Source of the DNA: Orbilia blumenaviensis
Lineage: Eukaryota; Ascomycota; Orbiliomycetes; Orbiliales; Orbiliaceae
Direction of reading: 5' to 3'
DNA: 64,000 bases
Assembly: GCA_036872755.1 (NCBI GenBank)
Contig: JAVHNS010000003.1
Coordinates: 2,728,001-2,792,000 of the forward strand
Positions within the stretch are counted from its first letter, which is position 1; each line of letters begins with the position of its first letter. This document shows positions 38,301 through 49,614 of this stretch, in pieces. The translations under genes were made by a program, and so were the position numbers. The notes beneath the pieces were generated by a model, which saw nothing but the letters and a program-made list of their open reading frames with translations, ran no database searches and was not told the origin of the DNA.

Positions 38301-39684
38301 GTGGTGTGTTGGTCAGTTAAGATTGTTTTATTCTGGCTGCTGAGACACCACCACACGCTTGGGTTTTGGTTTGATTTTCCGCGTCAGGCAGATATCGCTG
38401 GTCTTGTTCGGGCCTAATTAAAGCCAACCAACCCTTTAACCTTGGCCCTCGTCTCGTACCAGGAGAAGGACATTTGCTGTTGCTTCTTTGCTGTGTACTG
38501 CACTGTTGTTTATTGGCAGAGTACAACCAGTGACGAGGGGAGTAAGAGTCAGCGCTCGGTCTTACCAGCCCTGCCAGCCGTCTCATCCGTCCAGCGATCG
38601 ACTGCCAGCCAGTCAAAGTCAAAGTAGTCGCCGCAGTCCGGGTGCCGCGACATCAGCCAACTGCACTGCGCAACGAAGCATTATTGTAATCAAATCAGAA
38701 ATCTCCCCCAACGTTCCATCGATCGAAAGGGAAAGGGAAAGGAAAAAGGAACGTGGGCCCGGTTGCGCTTCCTGCACTGCTGCATATAGGACCCCCCCAG
38801 AAAAAAAAAGGGGACCTAAACGGCGGAGTAAGGACCCTTTCTTTTTAAACAAAAATCAAGGAAGGCTAGTTTAGACACCAGCATCGGGGAAGGTGGGAAG
38901 GTCAAAGTTAGGTCAGACTGTAAGGCAAATAGGTACTGGTTAAGTAGAGCGAGAGTGGTTCCCCCCCGCTGCCTGGCTGGCTTGCTGGTTGGACTAGGTT
39001 GGACGTGGACCCTTGATTTCTACATGTAGCGGTTGTATTGGAATCATTCGCTGCGAATATCCACCACCACCCACTTACCAATTAAGCACATTTACTCCGT
39101 GGTGCAGCGTACCACTCTCTCTCCGCTGGTTGCCTCTCTTTTTCCCCTTGGCTTGGTGCGTGTGTGTCCAAGCCTTAAGGTCCTGTTTCAATTCCAAGGC
39201 ATAACGACGTCAACCCTATTTTGGACCTGATATTTAAGCCAGGAGGCGCCCGGCCAATATCAGATTCTTGAACGGATTATTTATTCATCCATCTTCTATT
39301 CCTTTTTATCAACCAACGATAGAATAAACATAACAGACAAATCGGTCACCGAAATATATATATATACGGCTACCAACCACTACGACTACCACTACGATAC
39401 ATCGACATTGCTATAACATCACTTAACATATCCGACTTGCGAGGTCTTGATCAAAAAGGAAATTGATTACCAAATAGGTTAATTGATTGGGAGTGATCAC
39501 GATCCGTGATATAGACGAGCCCCTCCATATCCTTATCAAAAAAAAAAAAAACAAAGTCCTCCTCCTCCATCGACTCGCCAAACATATAAACTTTTACTGC
39601 CACGCGAAGAAAAAAAGAGAGTCAACCGTCTTCTCCTTCCTCTTCTCCATCCTCTTCTTTTATTAAACAAAAATAATTGTAAAG

Positions 39685-40254
39685 GTAAGTAAATTAAATT
39701 AGATTAGAAAATTACCCGACAATCAGCTCAAACCCCAGCTTGCCATCATCAGTCCTATCAACTACAATATCGCTGTTTTCCTTTATTTTATTTTATTTTT
39801 TTTATATGTGATTTTGTGTGGTCTACACTATGTCCCCAGTATCAATCAGCCGCCTAGCTACTTTCCCATCCCCTCTCCCTCCCCTTACCCAAGGAGCCTG
39901 AGTGCTTGTCTGTCTGTGGGTGTGTGGTGGGTGTATGAGAGTGAGTCTGCTGTTACTACTGTTGATATTGGTTAATGCTGCTGCTGCTGCTTTGGCTGTG
40001 TTGCTGCCGAGAGCAGGATATAGCTGCAGCCGCTCCCCTTCCACTTTCCTTTCCCCAAAAAACCACAACGTCCTTTCCCCAGCAGTACTGCAGCAGCCTC
40101 GTTCCACACAAACAAAAACCCCATCGACGCTTTTCTACCCATTTTTCAAGCTTCACCGATATTGTCCTCCATCCCATCAACGAAAATAAAAAAAATAAAA
40201 CCAAAATAAGGACTTCTTCATCGTTCAGGCTAACTAACTGACCCGGATTGCCAG
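39685..40254 (+). other. Predicted 570-base leader intron of the PFK-2/FBPase-2 gene
   Basis: The donor is GGTAAGTAAA at 39684. The branch region CTAACTAACTGAC at 40230-40242 is followed by acceptor CCAG ending at 40254 (or CAG at 40257). ATGs are absent from 39027 to 39804. They occur at 39805, 39838, 39934 and 39974, and are absent again to the start at 40346. So all upstream ATGs fall inside the predicted intron, and removing it leaves an AUG-free leader. Confidence 0.65.
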
Positions 40255-40345
40255 CAGATTCTGGAATCCGCCCGGGAAATCGGCTGAGATTCCTGTTCTT
40301 ACTGACAAGACGTTCTCCTCGATCTTCTCCCGTTTCCTTGCTGCG

Positions 40346-42801
40346 ATGAGCCACAAGGCTTCTTGTGGCAACCAGAGCGCAGAAAATCTTCCCACCGCTG
40401 ACCTACCCAAGGTCCCCGCTGCCGCCGTCGCGACGGCCGCGACAGCTACCACCACAACCACCAAGAAACACCATTTCCACATCCCTCACTTCCACTCTCA
40501 CTCTCACCCTAACTCTCGGTCTCACTCTCGTCCACGCTCTGAGGTCTCTATCTCTCCTCCTTCCTCACCCACCGAATCCACAGTCTCCGTCAAACTCTTG
40601 GATTCTCCTGAACTCCCTCCCCGTCCAGCCACCGTCCCGGTTCTTCCAACCGTAATCAACAATGTTCCGTCCATCAGAGTAGCCAAGCCCGACAACACCA
40701 GTAGCACCAGCCTGTCTGTCGCTTCGGTCCCCAGGAATGTTGTTCCCTCCAAGCCGACCGGTAAGCACTCCGAGATTGCCAAAGCCGCCACCATTGCCTC
40801 TACTCAGGCTGTGGCCGCGAGCACCGGCAACAAGGATATGCTGCTCCCGGCAAGCATCCAGAACGCAACCCCGACCAATGGCACCGTCAACGGCAGCCTT
40901 AGCCCAATGAAATCTTCAGACACCCCTATGGCCAGCACCCCAAGTTCGCCACGACTCCATGCCACAACACTCAACATTCCTGGCCTCACCAAAAGCAAAG
41001 TATCGGAAGATGGGCGAATCCCAGCTCGCGACATCGGCTCGAAACTTGTCATTGTCATGGTTGGCCTGCCAGCCCGAGGGAAAAGCTATATCACTAGAAA
41101 ACTCGCTCGCTACCTTGGATGGCTTCAGTATGACGTCAAGGTCTTCAACGTCGGTAACCGCCGTCGTATTGCTGCTAACCAACCCCAACCGCCCACTCCA
41201 CCAGAACATGGGTCCCACGACGTCGTCCATCAGGCCGTTCAGGTTCTCAGGGATGTCAAGCTAGACCAAGACGGTACGGTTAAGCAACCATTCCGTGGTA
41301 CTGGTCTTCTCGGATCCCTTGACATCAAGGCTGGGTCTCCACCAAAATTCAGTCTCGATGCTGGAAACGTTGCTTTCCAGACCACAAACCTCGATGGACC
41401 TCATGAAGATGCCAACGAGAAAGACGAAGGTATTTCTCAGTCGGCTGAGTTCTTTGATCCTACCAATGTTAAAGCCAAGAATTTGCGTGAAAGAGTCGCT
41501 ATGGAGACTCTCGATGAGGTTCTCGATTACGTCATGAATGGAGAAGGTAGTATCGCCATCTTGGACGCGACGAACAGCACGATCGAGAGACGTACTGCCA
41601 TCGTCGACCACATCCGCGAAGTCGCCGGAAACGATCTTGGAATTCTCTTCATCGAATCTATCTGTGAGGACGAACAGGTCCTTGAGGCCAACATGCGCTT
41701 GAAGCTCTCTGGACCCGACTACAAAGGTTTGGACCCCGAAAAGTCATATAATGACTTCAAGAAGCGTGTCAAGATGTACGAAGGAGCATATGTCCCTATC
41801 GGCGCATACGAGGAAAAGAAGGGATGGGCCTATCTTAAACTGATCGATGTTGGACGGAAGTTTGTTGCACATGGTATCCGCGGCTTTCTCGCCAATCATT
41901 CCGCCTATTACCTCATGAACTTTAACTTGGCGTCCCGACAAATCTGGATTACTCGTCACGGTGAGTCGATGGATAACGTCCAAGGAAGGATCGGAGGGGA
42001 TTCCAGTTTGAGCGGTAAGGGCGACAAATACGCCAAAGCATTGACCCGCTTCATCCAAGATCAAAGGAAGTTGTTCCATGCACACGAAATCGAAAAACAT
42101 TGTGCCGCACAGCTTCCTCCTAGAGCTGGAAACATAACTCCACCCAACCCGGATGCTACGATGCATTTCGACGATGACTTCCCCGCTGAAAAGCCATTCT
42201 GTGTCTGGACAAGTATGCTCAAGCGTAGTGTTGAGACGGGCAAATACTTCAACGACGAGGAATACGACATCAAACAGTGGAGGATGCTTGATGAGCTCAA
42301 TGCTGGAGTGGCTGAGGGAAAAACATACGACGAGATCCGCCGTGATCTTCCTGGCGAATACGAGAACCGCATTGCCGACAAACTCCATTACAGATATCCA
42401 GGGCCAGGCGGAGAGTCTTACTTGGACGTTATTCACCGTCTCAAGGAGATTATTATTGAAGTTGAGCGAACGACCGACCATGTGCTCATAGTCGCGCACA
42501 GAGTTGTGGCCCGCGTTCTTCTTGGATATTACACTGGACAGCCCCGCGATAAGGTCGCCAACCTGGACGTCCCTCTTGGAATGGTATTCGGACTGGAGCC
42601 AAGTAAGTCTATTCCTCATCTACATACTTAACTATTCCCATAATGAGTAGTGGCTAATTATGTCTTTTTCGCTTAGGACCATACGGCGTTGAACTCAAGG
42701 CTTTCAAGTACGACCTTGCCACAGATCAGTTTTATCACATTCCAGACTTTGAGCTTCGCACTACCACGCCTGAGAAGAGCGAGCGCGAAGCCATGGAATA
42801 A
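40346..42801 (+). CDS. 6-phosphofructo-2-kinase / fructose-2,6-bisphosphatase
   Basis: Bifunctional cytosolic enzyme that makes and breaks fructose 2,6-bisphosphate, the activator of glycolysis and inhibitor of gluconeogenesis. Two exons (40346-42602, 42677-42801) give 793 residues. Residues 1-225 are Ser/Thr/Pro/His-rich and disordered, typical of fungal forms and a likely phosphorylation target. The kinase half starts with VIVMVGLPARGKSYITRKL (P-loop 240-248). VFNVGNRRR (266-274) is separated by about 94 extra residues from FFDPTN (369), after which the kinase fold resumes (AILDATNSTIERR, FIESICEDE, YVPIGAYEEKKGWAYLKL). The phosphatase half has TRHGES (H538), MLDELNAG (E650) and VAHRVVARVLLGYY (H718), so its catalytic set appears intact. 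Yeast Pfk26, by contrast, lacks the phospho-accepting His. The intron near the end splits off a 41-residue tail. Confidence 0.95.
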
Positions 42802-44100
42802 TGACGCTTAGATGACTTGAATGAATCGTCGCCTTTATCGTTTTCGTCACCTTTTTACTCCTTTTTTTTATTTTTTACATTTCTTTTTTTCTGGTGGAGA
42901 AGCCTTCGGTGGCATTTAGAGTCAGTTGGAGGCCTTTTTAGTTTTCCGCCAACTCACATTCTTCTTTTTTTTGATTCGCCTTCTTACTTGTCTTCGGGGA
43001 AAGACCTACTACTATCGACAAGATCCGCCGTTTTTATAATCATTTGCCTCGATTCTATGAATCTTCTCTTCTTGTCCATACTTGTCATTCGATACGCGAT
43101 CTTTTTATGCTGGCTCCGCGTGCCTTCCCTCGCTATGGATTACTAGCTCTTTCTTTCTTTCTTTCTCTTTTTTATTCTCCATATCTCTTTTTTTCTCTTT
43201 TCTCTTTTCCTTGTTTTTGTTCTCAACCGGCGTAATGGGGTTTCCGCAGGATGGCTCTTACATCATTTTGATCAGTTGATCAAGGGTTGTCCTCACACTT
43301 TATTCTAAACGGCGTTTGAGAATATTATCATTGTCATTGTGTCTGCTTATTTGTTTTTACGAGGGAGGTCTGTCCGGTTTTTCTTATTCTTTTTTTTCTC
43401 TTATCTTATCATTATTCGGCCTTTTTATCATAACACTATTCTTTCTCTTTTTGTTCTTTTACCTCATGACATGATGAACTGGACAACAGTGAGAGGCGAG
43501 AAACAGGAGCCTTGAAATACAGAGGGAACTTTTTCGATAGAACGATTTTTTTTATACATCTATCATTACTACTTACTATCTATTTATCCACCACGTTTGC
43601 GTTCAGTAGTGTGTGTCACTGATGATGCTGTTTGTTTCAGATTTTGTTTTTCCGGGTTTTCGTTGTTCCCTGCTAAGGTGACGATGGCGTTTTTTTTTTT
43701 ATTCAACTTTTTGCAAAGGGGTTTCTTTTTTGTTTCTTCACATGTTAGTACTAGTACTTCTCTTAGTCTAAAGACTTGCTGGTTCTTGAAACCATTCTTG
43801 TGAAAGAAGGAGGATGTGTATGTATATACTTTATATGAGGTGGTAGCAGTACCTGTATATACCGTGGCGCGATAGTTGTGGTTACTAGATGACGATGACT
43901 GGTAATGATGACCAGCAAGACGAATTAATGACAACATTATATAAGAAGTTACATTTATGTAAAAGAAAAATATACCGTAACTTAGTATACTTTTAAGAAA
44001 TACAGGCAGTAATCATGAGCATATACCCTGAGTATAGTAGTGTATATGCCATACTTTCGTACTCTAGTGTTGTAACTCTAAGTCTACCGATGTCCCCTAG
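42802..44100. other. Intergenic between PFK-2 and the small membrane-protein gene
   Basis: Convergent 3' flanks. The first 800 bases are T-rich and probably include the PFK-2 3' UTR. No coding sequence supported. The ATG-led frames are T-rich shadows encoding runs of Phe, Leu and Ser. Confidence 0.5.
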
Positions 44101-44758
44101 CTACGGGCGTGGAGGCGGTATCCAGCGACCCCTCAGCCACGTCCCGGTACAAATCACTAAGTTGATAGAATTGAGTACAAAGAATATAACGTGCCCCAAA
44201 ATCTCCATCTTGGGGCTGGTTCTCGGATAAGGCAGTAGTCCCTCAGCGGCTAATATAGAAACCGCGCGTCTATTGCACAACGTCTGTATAATGCAGGTCA
44301 CAGTCCACGAGAACGCAAGGCTGGCGATTATGATGGCGAATATTGTGAAGACTTCAACCTTGGGGAGTAAGGAGGAGATTGAGACGATTATTACGGCGAG
44401 GACGGAAAGGACGATGCGAATGGTGAGGTGGATTTGAATGATTGGTTGGCGGGAAATGTACTTTGCTCGGAGGGTGAGGATTGGGTCTGAACCCGCGATT
44501 GCGGTTGAAGTTGAGGTTGCGGTTGAGGTTGCGGTGGGTGGATCTACGGGTTGTTTTGCTGATCTGTTAGTGTATTTTAGGCGGTTAAAGTGCGTATATA
44601 TATTTTAGAGCAATATATAGGTAGGAGGTATATGCATTATCATTACATTAACACCTTTTATCAATATCGCTTGGGGAGGGTAACTTACCAGACGGGGGAG
44701 GAGGGGGTGGCGGTAGGGGCGCCGCAACAGTTGGAGTGTCCAGTCTGTCGTCGGCCAT
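44101..44758 (-). CDS. Small multi-pass membrane protein, not recognised
   Basis: Two exons (44689-44758 and 44101-44558, intron 44559-44688 with donor GTAAGT and acceptor ATCAG) join in frame to 175 residues. The N-terminus is cytosolic-looking: acidic start MADDRLD, then poly-Pro (PLPPPPPP), then an Ala/Thr/Ser stretch. Three hydrophobic segments follow: IRIVLSVLAVIIVSISSLL, VFTIFAIIIASLAFSWTVT and GHVIFFVLNSINLVICTGTWL, separated by CNRRAVSILAAEGLLPYPR. The end is RGRWIPPPRP. Three or four helices with short loops recall small fungal MARVEL-like proteins, but I cannot assign a family. A further 3' exon with a fourth helix is possible though none was found. It is transcribed away from the gene at 45290, with 531 bases between the start codons. 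The acceptor is less canonical than others here. Confidence 0.62.
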
Positions 44759-45289
44759 CGTTGCGGATGAGTAGGTAGGAAGGTGATTTTTATGAGACTG
44801 ATGAGACTGTCGATGATGCTAATCGCGACGATGATAATGATGACAGAGTAGACGTTATAGACGTCGTAGGCCGTTGAAAAACATTACAATAATCAATGTG
44901 TATAATAGCGATAGTAATAATGATATACTGATAACGGAGGGGTTACGGGGGAGGACGGGCGTCGACTACTTAAACAAGGTAGATAAGCGATTATGGATTG
45001 AATATTAAGTGAGTTTATGAGAAGGTAGCAGGGAGGACGACCATGTTACCGTCCTATCGACAGCCCTTTGATCTACAGTCACGCAGCTAGAGATCTTCAT
45101 GACTCGTCCAAAATGACGCCTAATATAGATCATGCACTCAAACCGACGCAAGCACAAATACCGCCTCGTATAGCCCCCATTTACCCCCTTCTACTCATCT
45201 GATTCGCTGTGTAGAGCTTCACTTACAAAAAGGCAAGGGAGATAGATACATTTTTTTTTTTTTTGTATATTATATGTCCTCCCTACGCC
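44759..45289. promoter_or_regulatory. Shared divergent promoter region
   Basis: It separates two start codons pointing in opposite directions, so control elements for both genes should lie here. A GAT/GATGAT-rich segment lies at 44790-44850 and a T15 run at about 45250-45264, just before the plus-strand start. No defined motif assigned. Confidence 0.45.
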
Positions 45290-47462
45290 ATGGAGCCTAC
45301 CGATGGCTCAGACTTTCCACAGCTATCCCCGGATACTTTGTATAGGTCGATATCCACAAGAAAGACCGGTCCAGGGCCGCCTACTATTACTACGACCGAA
45401 GAATCACAGACTGACGGGGATGATATAAATCCGGCGTCTTTCACCGATCCGCTTCTTAGCCTGGATCCTTATATTTTAAACAATATACCTCCATTACCTG
45501 GAGGTACTCCTGCTCTTGCTCCTCTACCTGGAGGGGAAGAGTCATTCGATCCAGGACTGCCGTCTTACGGTTTTGACCTTGGGGTATCCGGTCTCTTTGG
45601 GGGCGCTGAGGGGTTTCCTTTCACTGAGGGGGATGATACATCGCAGTATCAGGACGATATAGCGGCTACTCCTACTCCTACTACTACTGCTACTACTGGT
45701 GGTGCTGGCGGTGGCGGTGGTAGTGGTGAAACACCATCGATTCCTCCCGAATACGCGGCGTCGACGATACCGACTCTAGCTGGAACCACGCAGTTCCCAG
45801 CAACTGGTTATTATAATAATAATAATATCAACAACAATAACATCAGCATTAATAATACCCTAAATACAGCTCATGACCCTGAAGCGGTACAGAGGACAAT
45901 ACTAGACGCTGCTGAAGAAGCTGCTAGATTCCCTTCAGATATGATTCCTATAAATTATACCACCAGAGTCGAGACTGACATCACCGTCCCACTCTGTATT
46001 CCCGAGGAGCCACCAAACGACGGCCTCGACCTGCCGATACAGATCCAGACCAACGAAAAGGGCGAGTGGTTCACCTCAGACCAGCGGCTAAGCCGCAGAC
46101 AGATGGAACTAAACGGCGTGCGTATGCGACGTCGTGAGGAGTTTAAAAGACGCAGAAGGCAGATGATGGAGAGAAGAGATGTGTTTATGGCGTTTGCGGA
46201 GAGATTGCAGATGTATTTTGTGCAGGAGGTTAAGAATGATTGTCGAAATTCTGGGTTTGATGAGTCCAGAAACCCGTGGTTTGGTATAGATTTTGATGAG
46301 CGGCTTAAGGATTTGAGTTATATTGGAGAAGGTATGGATAAGAGGCCAGGAGAGGCGCCGCTGGAAGATGAGGATGAGGGTGAGGATGAACAGGAGCAAG
46401 AGCAGGAGCAGGAGCCAGAGCAGGAGCCAGAGCAGGAAGCCGAGGGTCCAGAAGCTATGCCTGAATTTGATGGTATTGAGTTCTTGAATCGCGAGCTTTT
46501 CGAAGGGGGGTTCGGCGGCGACGGGGAAATGGGAGATACCAGTGGAAATCTAGAAATGAGTGAAATAATAGACGAAGATGCCGGAGAGGACGCCAACGAT
46601 GATGGTGATGAAAGCGAGTTTACGCCCGAGAGCAGTGGCGGCGCATCCGCTGGAGGGGCTAGGATGAACTCTGGGGACCTTATGCAGGCCACCCTGAAGG
46701 AGCGAGTTATCAAAAGGGACAGGAGGAATATCATGCGTACCATCGATCCCACTGCTTTCGATGTGAGCAAGCTGGACCTCAACAGCCCGGATTACGTTAA
46801 AGCGTGAGAGAAAACACACACTCCCTATTACGCTAAAAAAAAAGGGAAAAAGGAGAAACTAACAATTATTGTATAGTTGGGGATACCAAACGGTCATGCG
46901 ACAAATCTACAACGCTCGACAGCTCCGCCCTTACGTCCGATATTTCCTATATCGAGAACTGGACAGGGTACAGAGCATTTCGCTACGTTTCACTGGACTT
47001 GGTGGTCTGGCGGATAGGATTGAGTCTCTTGAGTGGGATATTAGGGATTATATGAAAAAAGGCGCACTCGAGACGGCTTATAACATTCGAACAGTCGTAA
47101 GAGACTACCGCGCAGGATTCATCAAGCTGCCAACGGATGGTGGTTGCTTCTTGTATCACAGGGGAAGGCTTCTGGGGTACTTTACGCCTGACAGGCTCGG
47201 GCCTTTCCTGCAGAAATTCATGCCGGAGACGACCGGCCCGATTTGGAAAGAGGATGTAAGTTTGCTTCTCTAATAATTTTTAATATATTAGAAGAGGTTT
47301 GTAAACTAAGTCTTTTGATAATAGGGCAACCAGCCAAAATCGTTACCCGATCACTATGGCCGAACTTTCGCTCATATGTTCCCAGTTTCTCAAGCCCGAC
47401 CTGGTTGGTGTCATATCCATGGAGTCCCAGTTGACAGCCAGCATAGCCATACCCATACTTGA
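45290..47462 (+). CDS. Acidic protein with a conserved-looking C-terminal domain; not recognised, 3' end uncertain
   Basis: The best standard splice model is 45290-46803, 46877-47255, 47325-47462, giving 676 residues. The first 230 are acidic and low complexity (TPTPTTTATTGGAGGGGGSG, an Asn-rich stretch near residue 175). A charged helix follows (RMRRREEFKRRRRQMMERR, about 278-296). Next comes a folded-looking region (MAFAERLQMYFVQEVKNDC, ESRNPWFGIDFDERLKDL), then a Glu/Gln-rich tract (EQEQEQEQEPEQEPEQE, about 365-385). The second exon is clearly ordered: MRQIYNARQLRPYVRYFLYRELDRVQ, GLADRIESLEWDIRDYMKKG and a G-rich GGCFLYHRGRLLGYFTPD loop. No family recognised. Beyond 47325 the text that looks most protein-like is not in the spliced frame, so the real C-terminus may extend to the TAA at 47630-47632. 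The start is the first ATG after a T run. Confidence 0.7.
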
Positions 47463-48578
47463 AATCGCGGCTCAACCTGTCAGATCCAGACACGGCAGTT
47501 CTTGAAGCGGGTACGGGGGTCATTACTGGCGAAATCCAACAGGTCATATTCGGCCTCAAAGGTGTTCATCGCCAATCAATGTCGTATGATCGCCCAAAAA
47601 TGAAGCTATTCTTAACTAAAGGACCTGTATAAATACTTACTGGTCCAATGGTGCATCATTTCGGCCCCCAGGATACCACAAACCAACAACCTTTTCTTCT
47701 TCTTCCTTTCTCTTCTCGATATTAATATTAGCATTACGGTTGTTGTAATTCTTCGTTCAAAAAACGCGTGGGTGTGGTTTAATCCTAAAGCTTGCCTCTT
47801 AGGACCCACTTCCGAGCTTGTGTTTTTGATAGGGAAAGAGAAACTTGTATAGTAGGGAAAAAATAGAAAACACGTTAAACTTTGGAAAAGATCCTATCTA
47901 CAAAAATGCAACAAAAAGTGATAGCTGTTTTGGGAATGTTGGCGCTCGATTTGGCGAGTTGTTGCCTGATTCGGGATGGTTAAGTGGATATCAGTGTATG
48001 CGGTGTAACCTACAATTCCCCTAGACGTATCCCGTTCGATTGGTACCGGTATCCACCTTTGGCCGTGAAGGTTTGCACGTTTGGCGGACGAACAAACGCT
48101 GTTCCCTTGTAGAGCTTAAAAATGGCCTTTGAGTTTTCTACAGGGATAAAGAAAGATCGTTGAGATGTTGTATTTTTGCTACTGGAAATTACTTTGAAAA
48201 AAAAAAAAAAAAACATCAAATCCACTCACAACTCGGTCGTCGATGTCAAACAGGATTTAGATGTAGATAGTTACAACTGTTGTATAAATTCGGTAATACT
48301 AAATTAAATACGTTGGTCGAAAAAAAGATATGTTAATTAGGCACTTAAGAACTGAGCAGGTTTATAAATTTACGACGCCCTATAGCTAGGTCGGGGGGTG
48401 GCTGCATAACAGTCTTAATATAAGTACTTTATGCCAGTTTGAGTCGTAATTAGATTACACACACACAGAACAAATCCACCATACCACCCCATTCAATACT
48501 ACATTACAGGAAAAGGATACTTATTAAAGTAGCACGTTCCAGCCGGAACCGAATGGATGGCCATTGACCTCATGTCAT

Positions 48579-48600
48579 TATATATATATATATATATATA
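48579..48600 (+). repeat. TA11 microsatellite
   Basis: Eleven uninterrupted TA units. Confidence 0.95.
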
Positions 48601-48768
48601 TTGGAATAAAGATTCAGGTGGGGTGCATGTGACCATGTCCATCACTGATTATCGATATATTATTAGGTATTAGGATGGTCGAATCCGGTTCTGAGAAATT
48701 GATCAAATGACTGAGTAATATGTATTTATAATTAATTACCTAGGTACCTACTTATTTGCGCCCCTCCA

Positions 48769-48769
<1 letters not shown>

Positions 48770-48798
<29 letters not shown>
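48770..48798 (+). repeat. ATCT tetranucleotide repeat
   Basis: About seven ATCT units in tandem. Confidence 0.95.
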
Positions 48799-48799
<1 letters not shown>

Positions 48800-49614
48800 G
48801 TATCTTCGGCGAGCGCGGTTGCTACAAACTGCATATATATCTATGCATCTATTTATTTATCACGATTAGGAAATGAACAGTGTCTTAAATAGTAAACTAG
48901 ATCTAATATTGTAACCTTGTAATCTATCTATAGATATTCTAGGGAGGGAGGGGGGAAGTCAGGGTAACAATGAATCGGCTAGCAGGATACAGAAGAATTG
49001 GGGGAGGGAAGGGCTGTAACGTAAGAATAGCGGAGAAAGGAAGAAGGGACTCCTGAACACCATGCTAATAAAACCGAGGCAAATAAAAGAACGTTGAGAA
49101 GAAGAAGAAAGAACACCACCCTCATTCAACAAGACACAGATGGGGGAATAATTAGAACGAAAAGATAACGCCACTCGCTATGCATTTTTTATTTTCGAGG
49201 CGACTTGGAGGGAGTAAACAACTAAAAGATTTGCGTGAACGGTAAGCCGTGAACGCACAGGAGGGCGCGAAAATTGGAAAGAAAGAAAAAAACGCCACAT
49301 GCAAATGCAGTCCACCCTGAGTGAAGCTTCGACTGGCAGAGATATCTCATGCTTTAAACATATCTTCTACCATCACATCCATCCCTCTATCTCATGCTAG
49401 TACAAGAGCGTGAATGTGAAAACAGCGTTATAAAACAAAGAGGGACAAGCTTTCGTCTATCATGCGTTAGAAAGCTCCTCCCACCAGAAACAAAAACGAA
49501 AGGAAAGTAAGAAAGCCGTGATTCATAACTCGTATGAAGGAAATAAAAACATTACAAGGAGAGGCAGGGTGCCAAAGCACGATCAGCGAAATGGTAGAGA
49601 AAAAGACTGGGGTC

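Larger units (their letters stand above)
30998..39240. other. Gene desert upstream of the PFK-2 gene
   Basis: About 8.2 kb with no supportable gene. Open frames such as 34923-35534 are interrupted by simple repeats and have no motifs. The stretch is rich in microsatellites: a GT run at 32986-33002, TTAGGT-like units at 33293-33317, GCTC near 34304-34325, an A run near 34426-34444, and CA18 at 35286-35321. A 21-base perfect inverted repeat lies at 31907-31927. Confidence 0.55.
47463..49614. other. Convergent intergenic region with microsatellites
   Basis: The first 170 bases may still be coding for the upstream gene. The rest holds a TA11 run at 48579-48600, an ATCT repeat at 48770-48798, and the 14-base palindrome-like TACCTAGGTACCTA at 48737-48750. 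From about 48940 purine-rich DNA is probably the 3' flank of the tad3 gene. No other gene supported. Confidence 0.5.

Noticed and set aside
41744..42619. Minus-strand 291-residue frame
   Set aside because: Antisense shadow of the phosphatase half of the PFK-2 gene.
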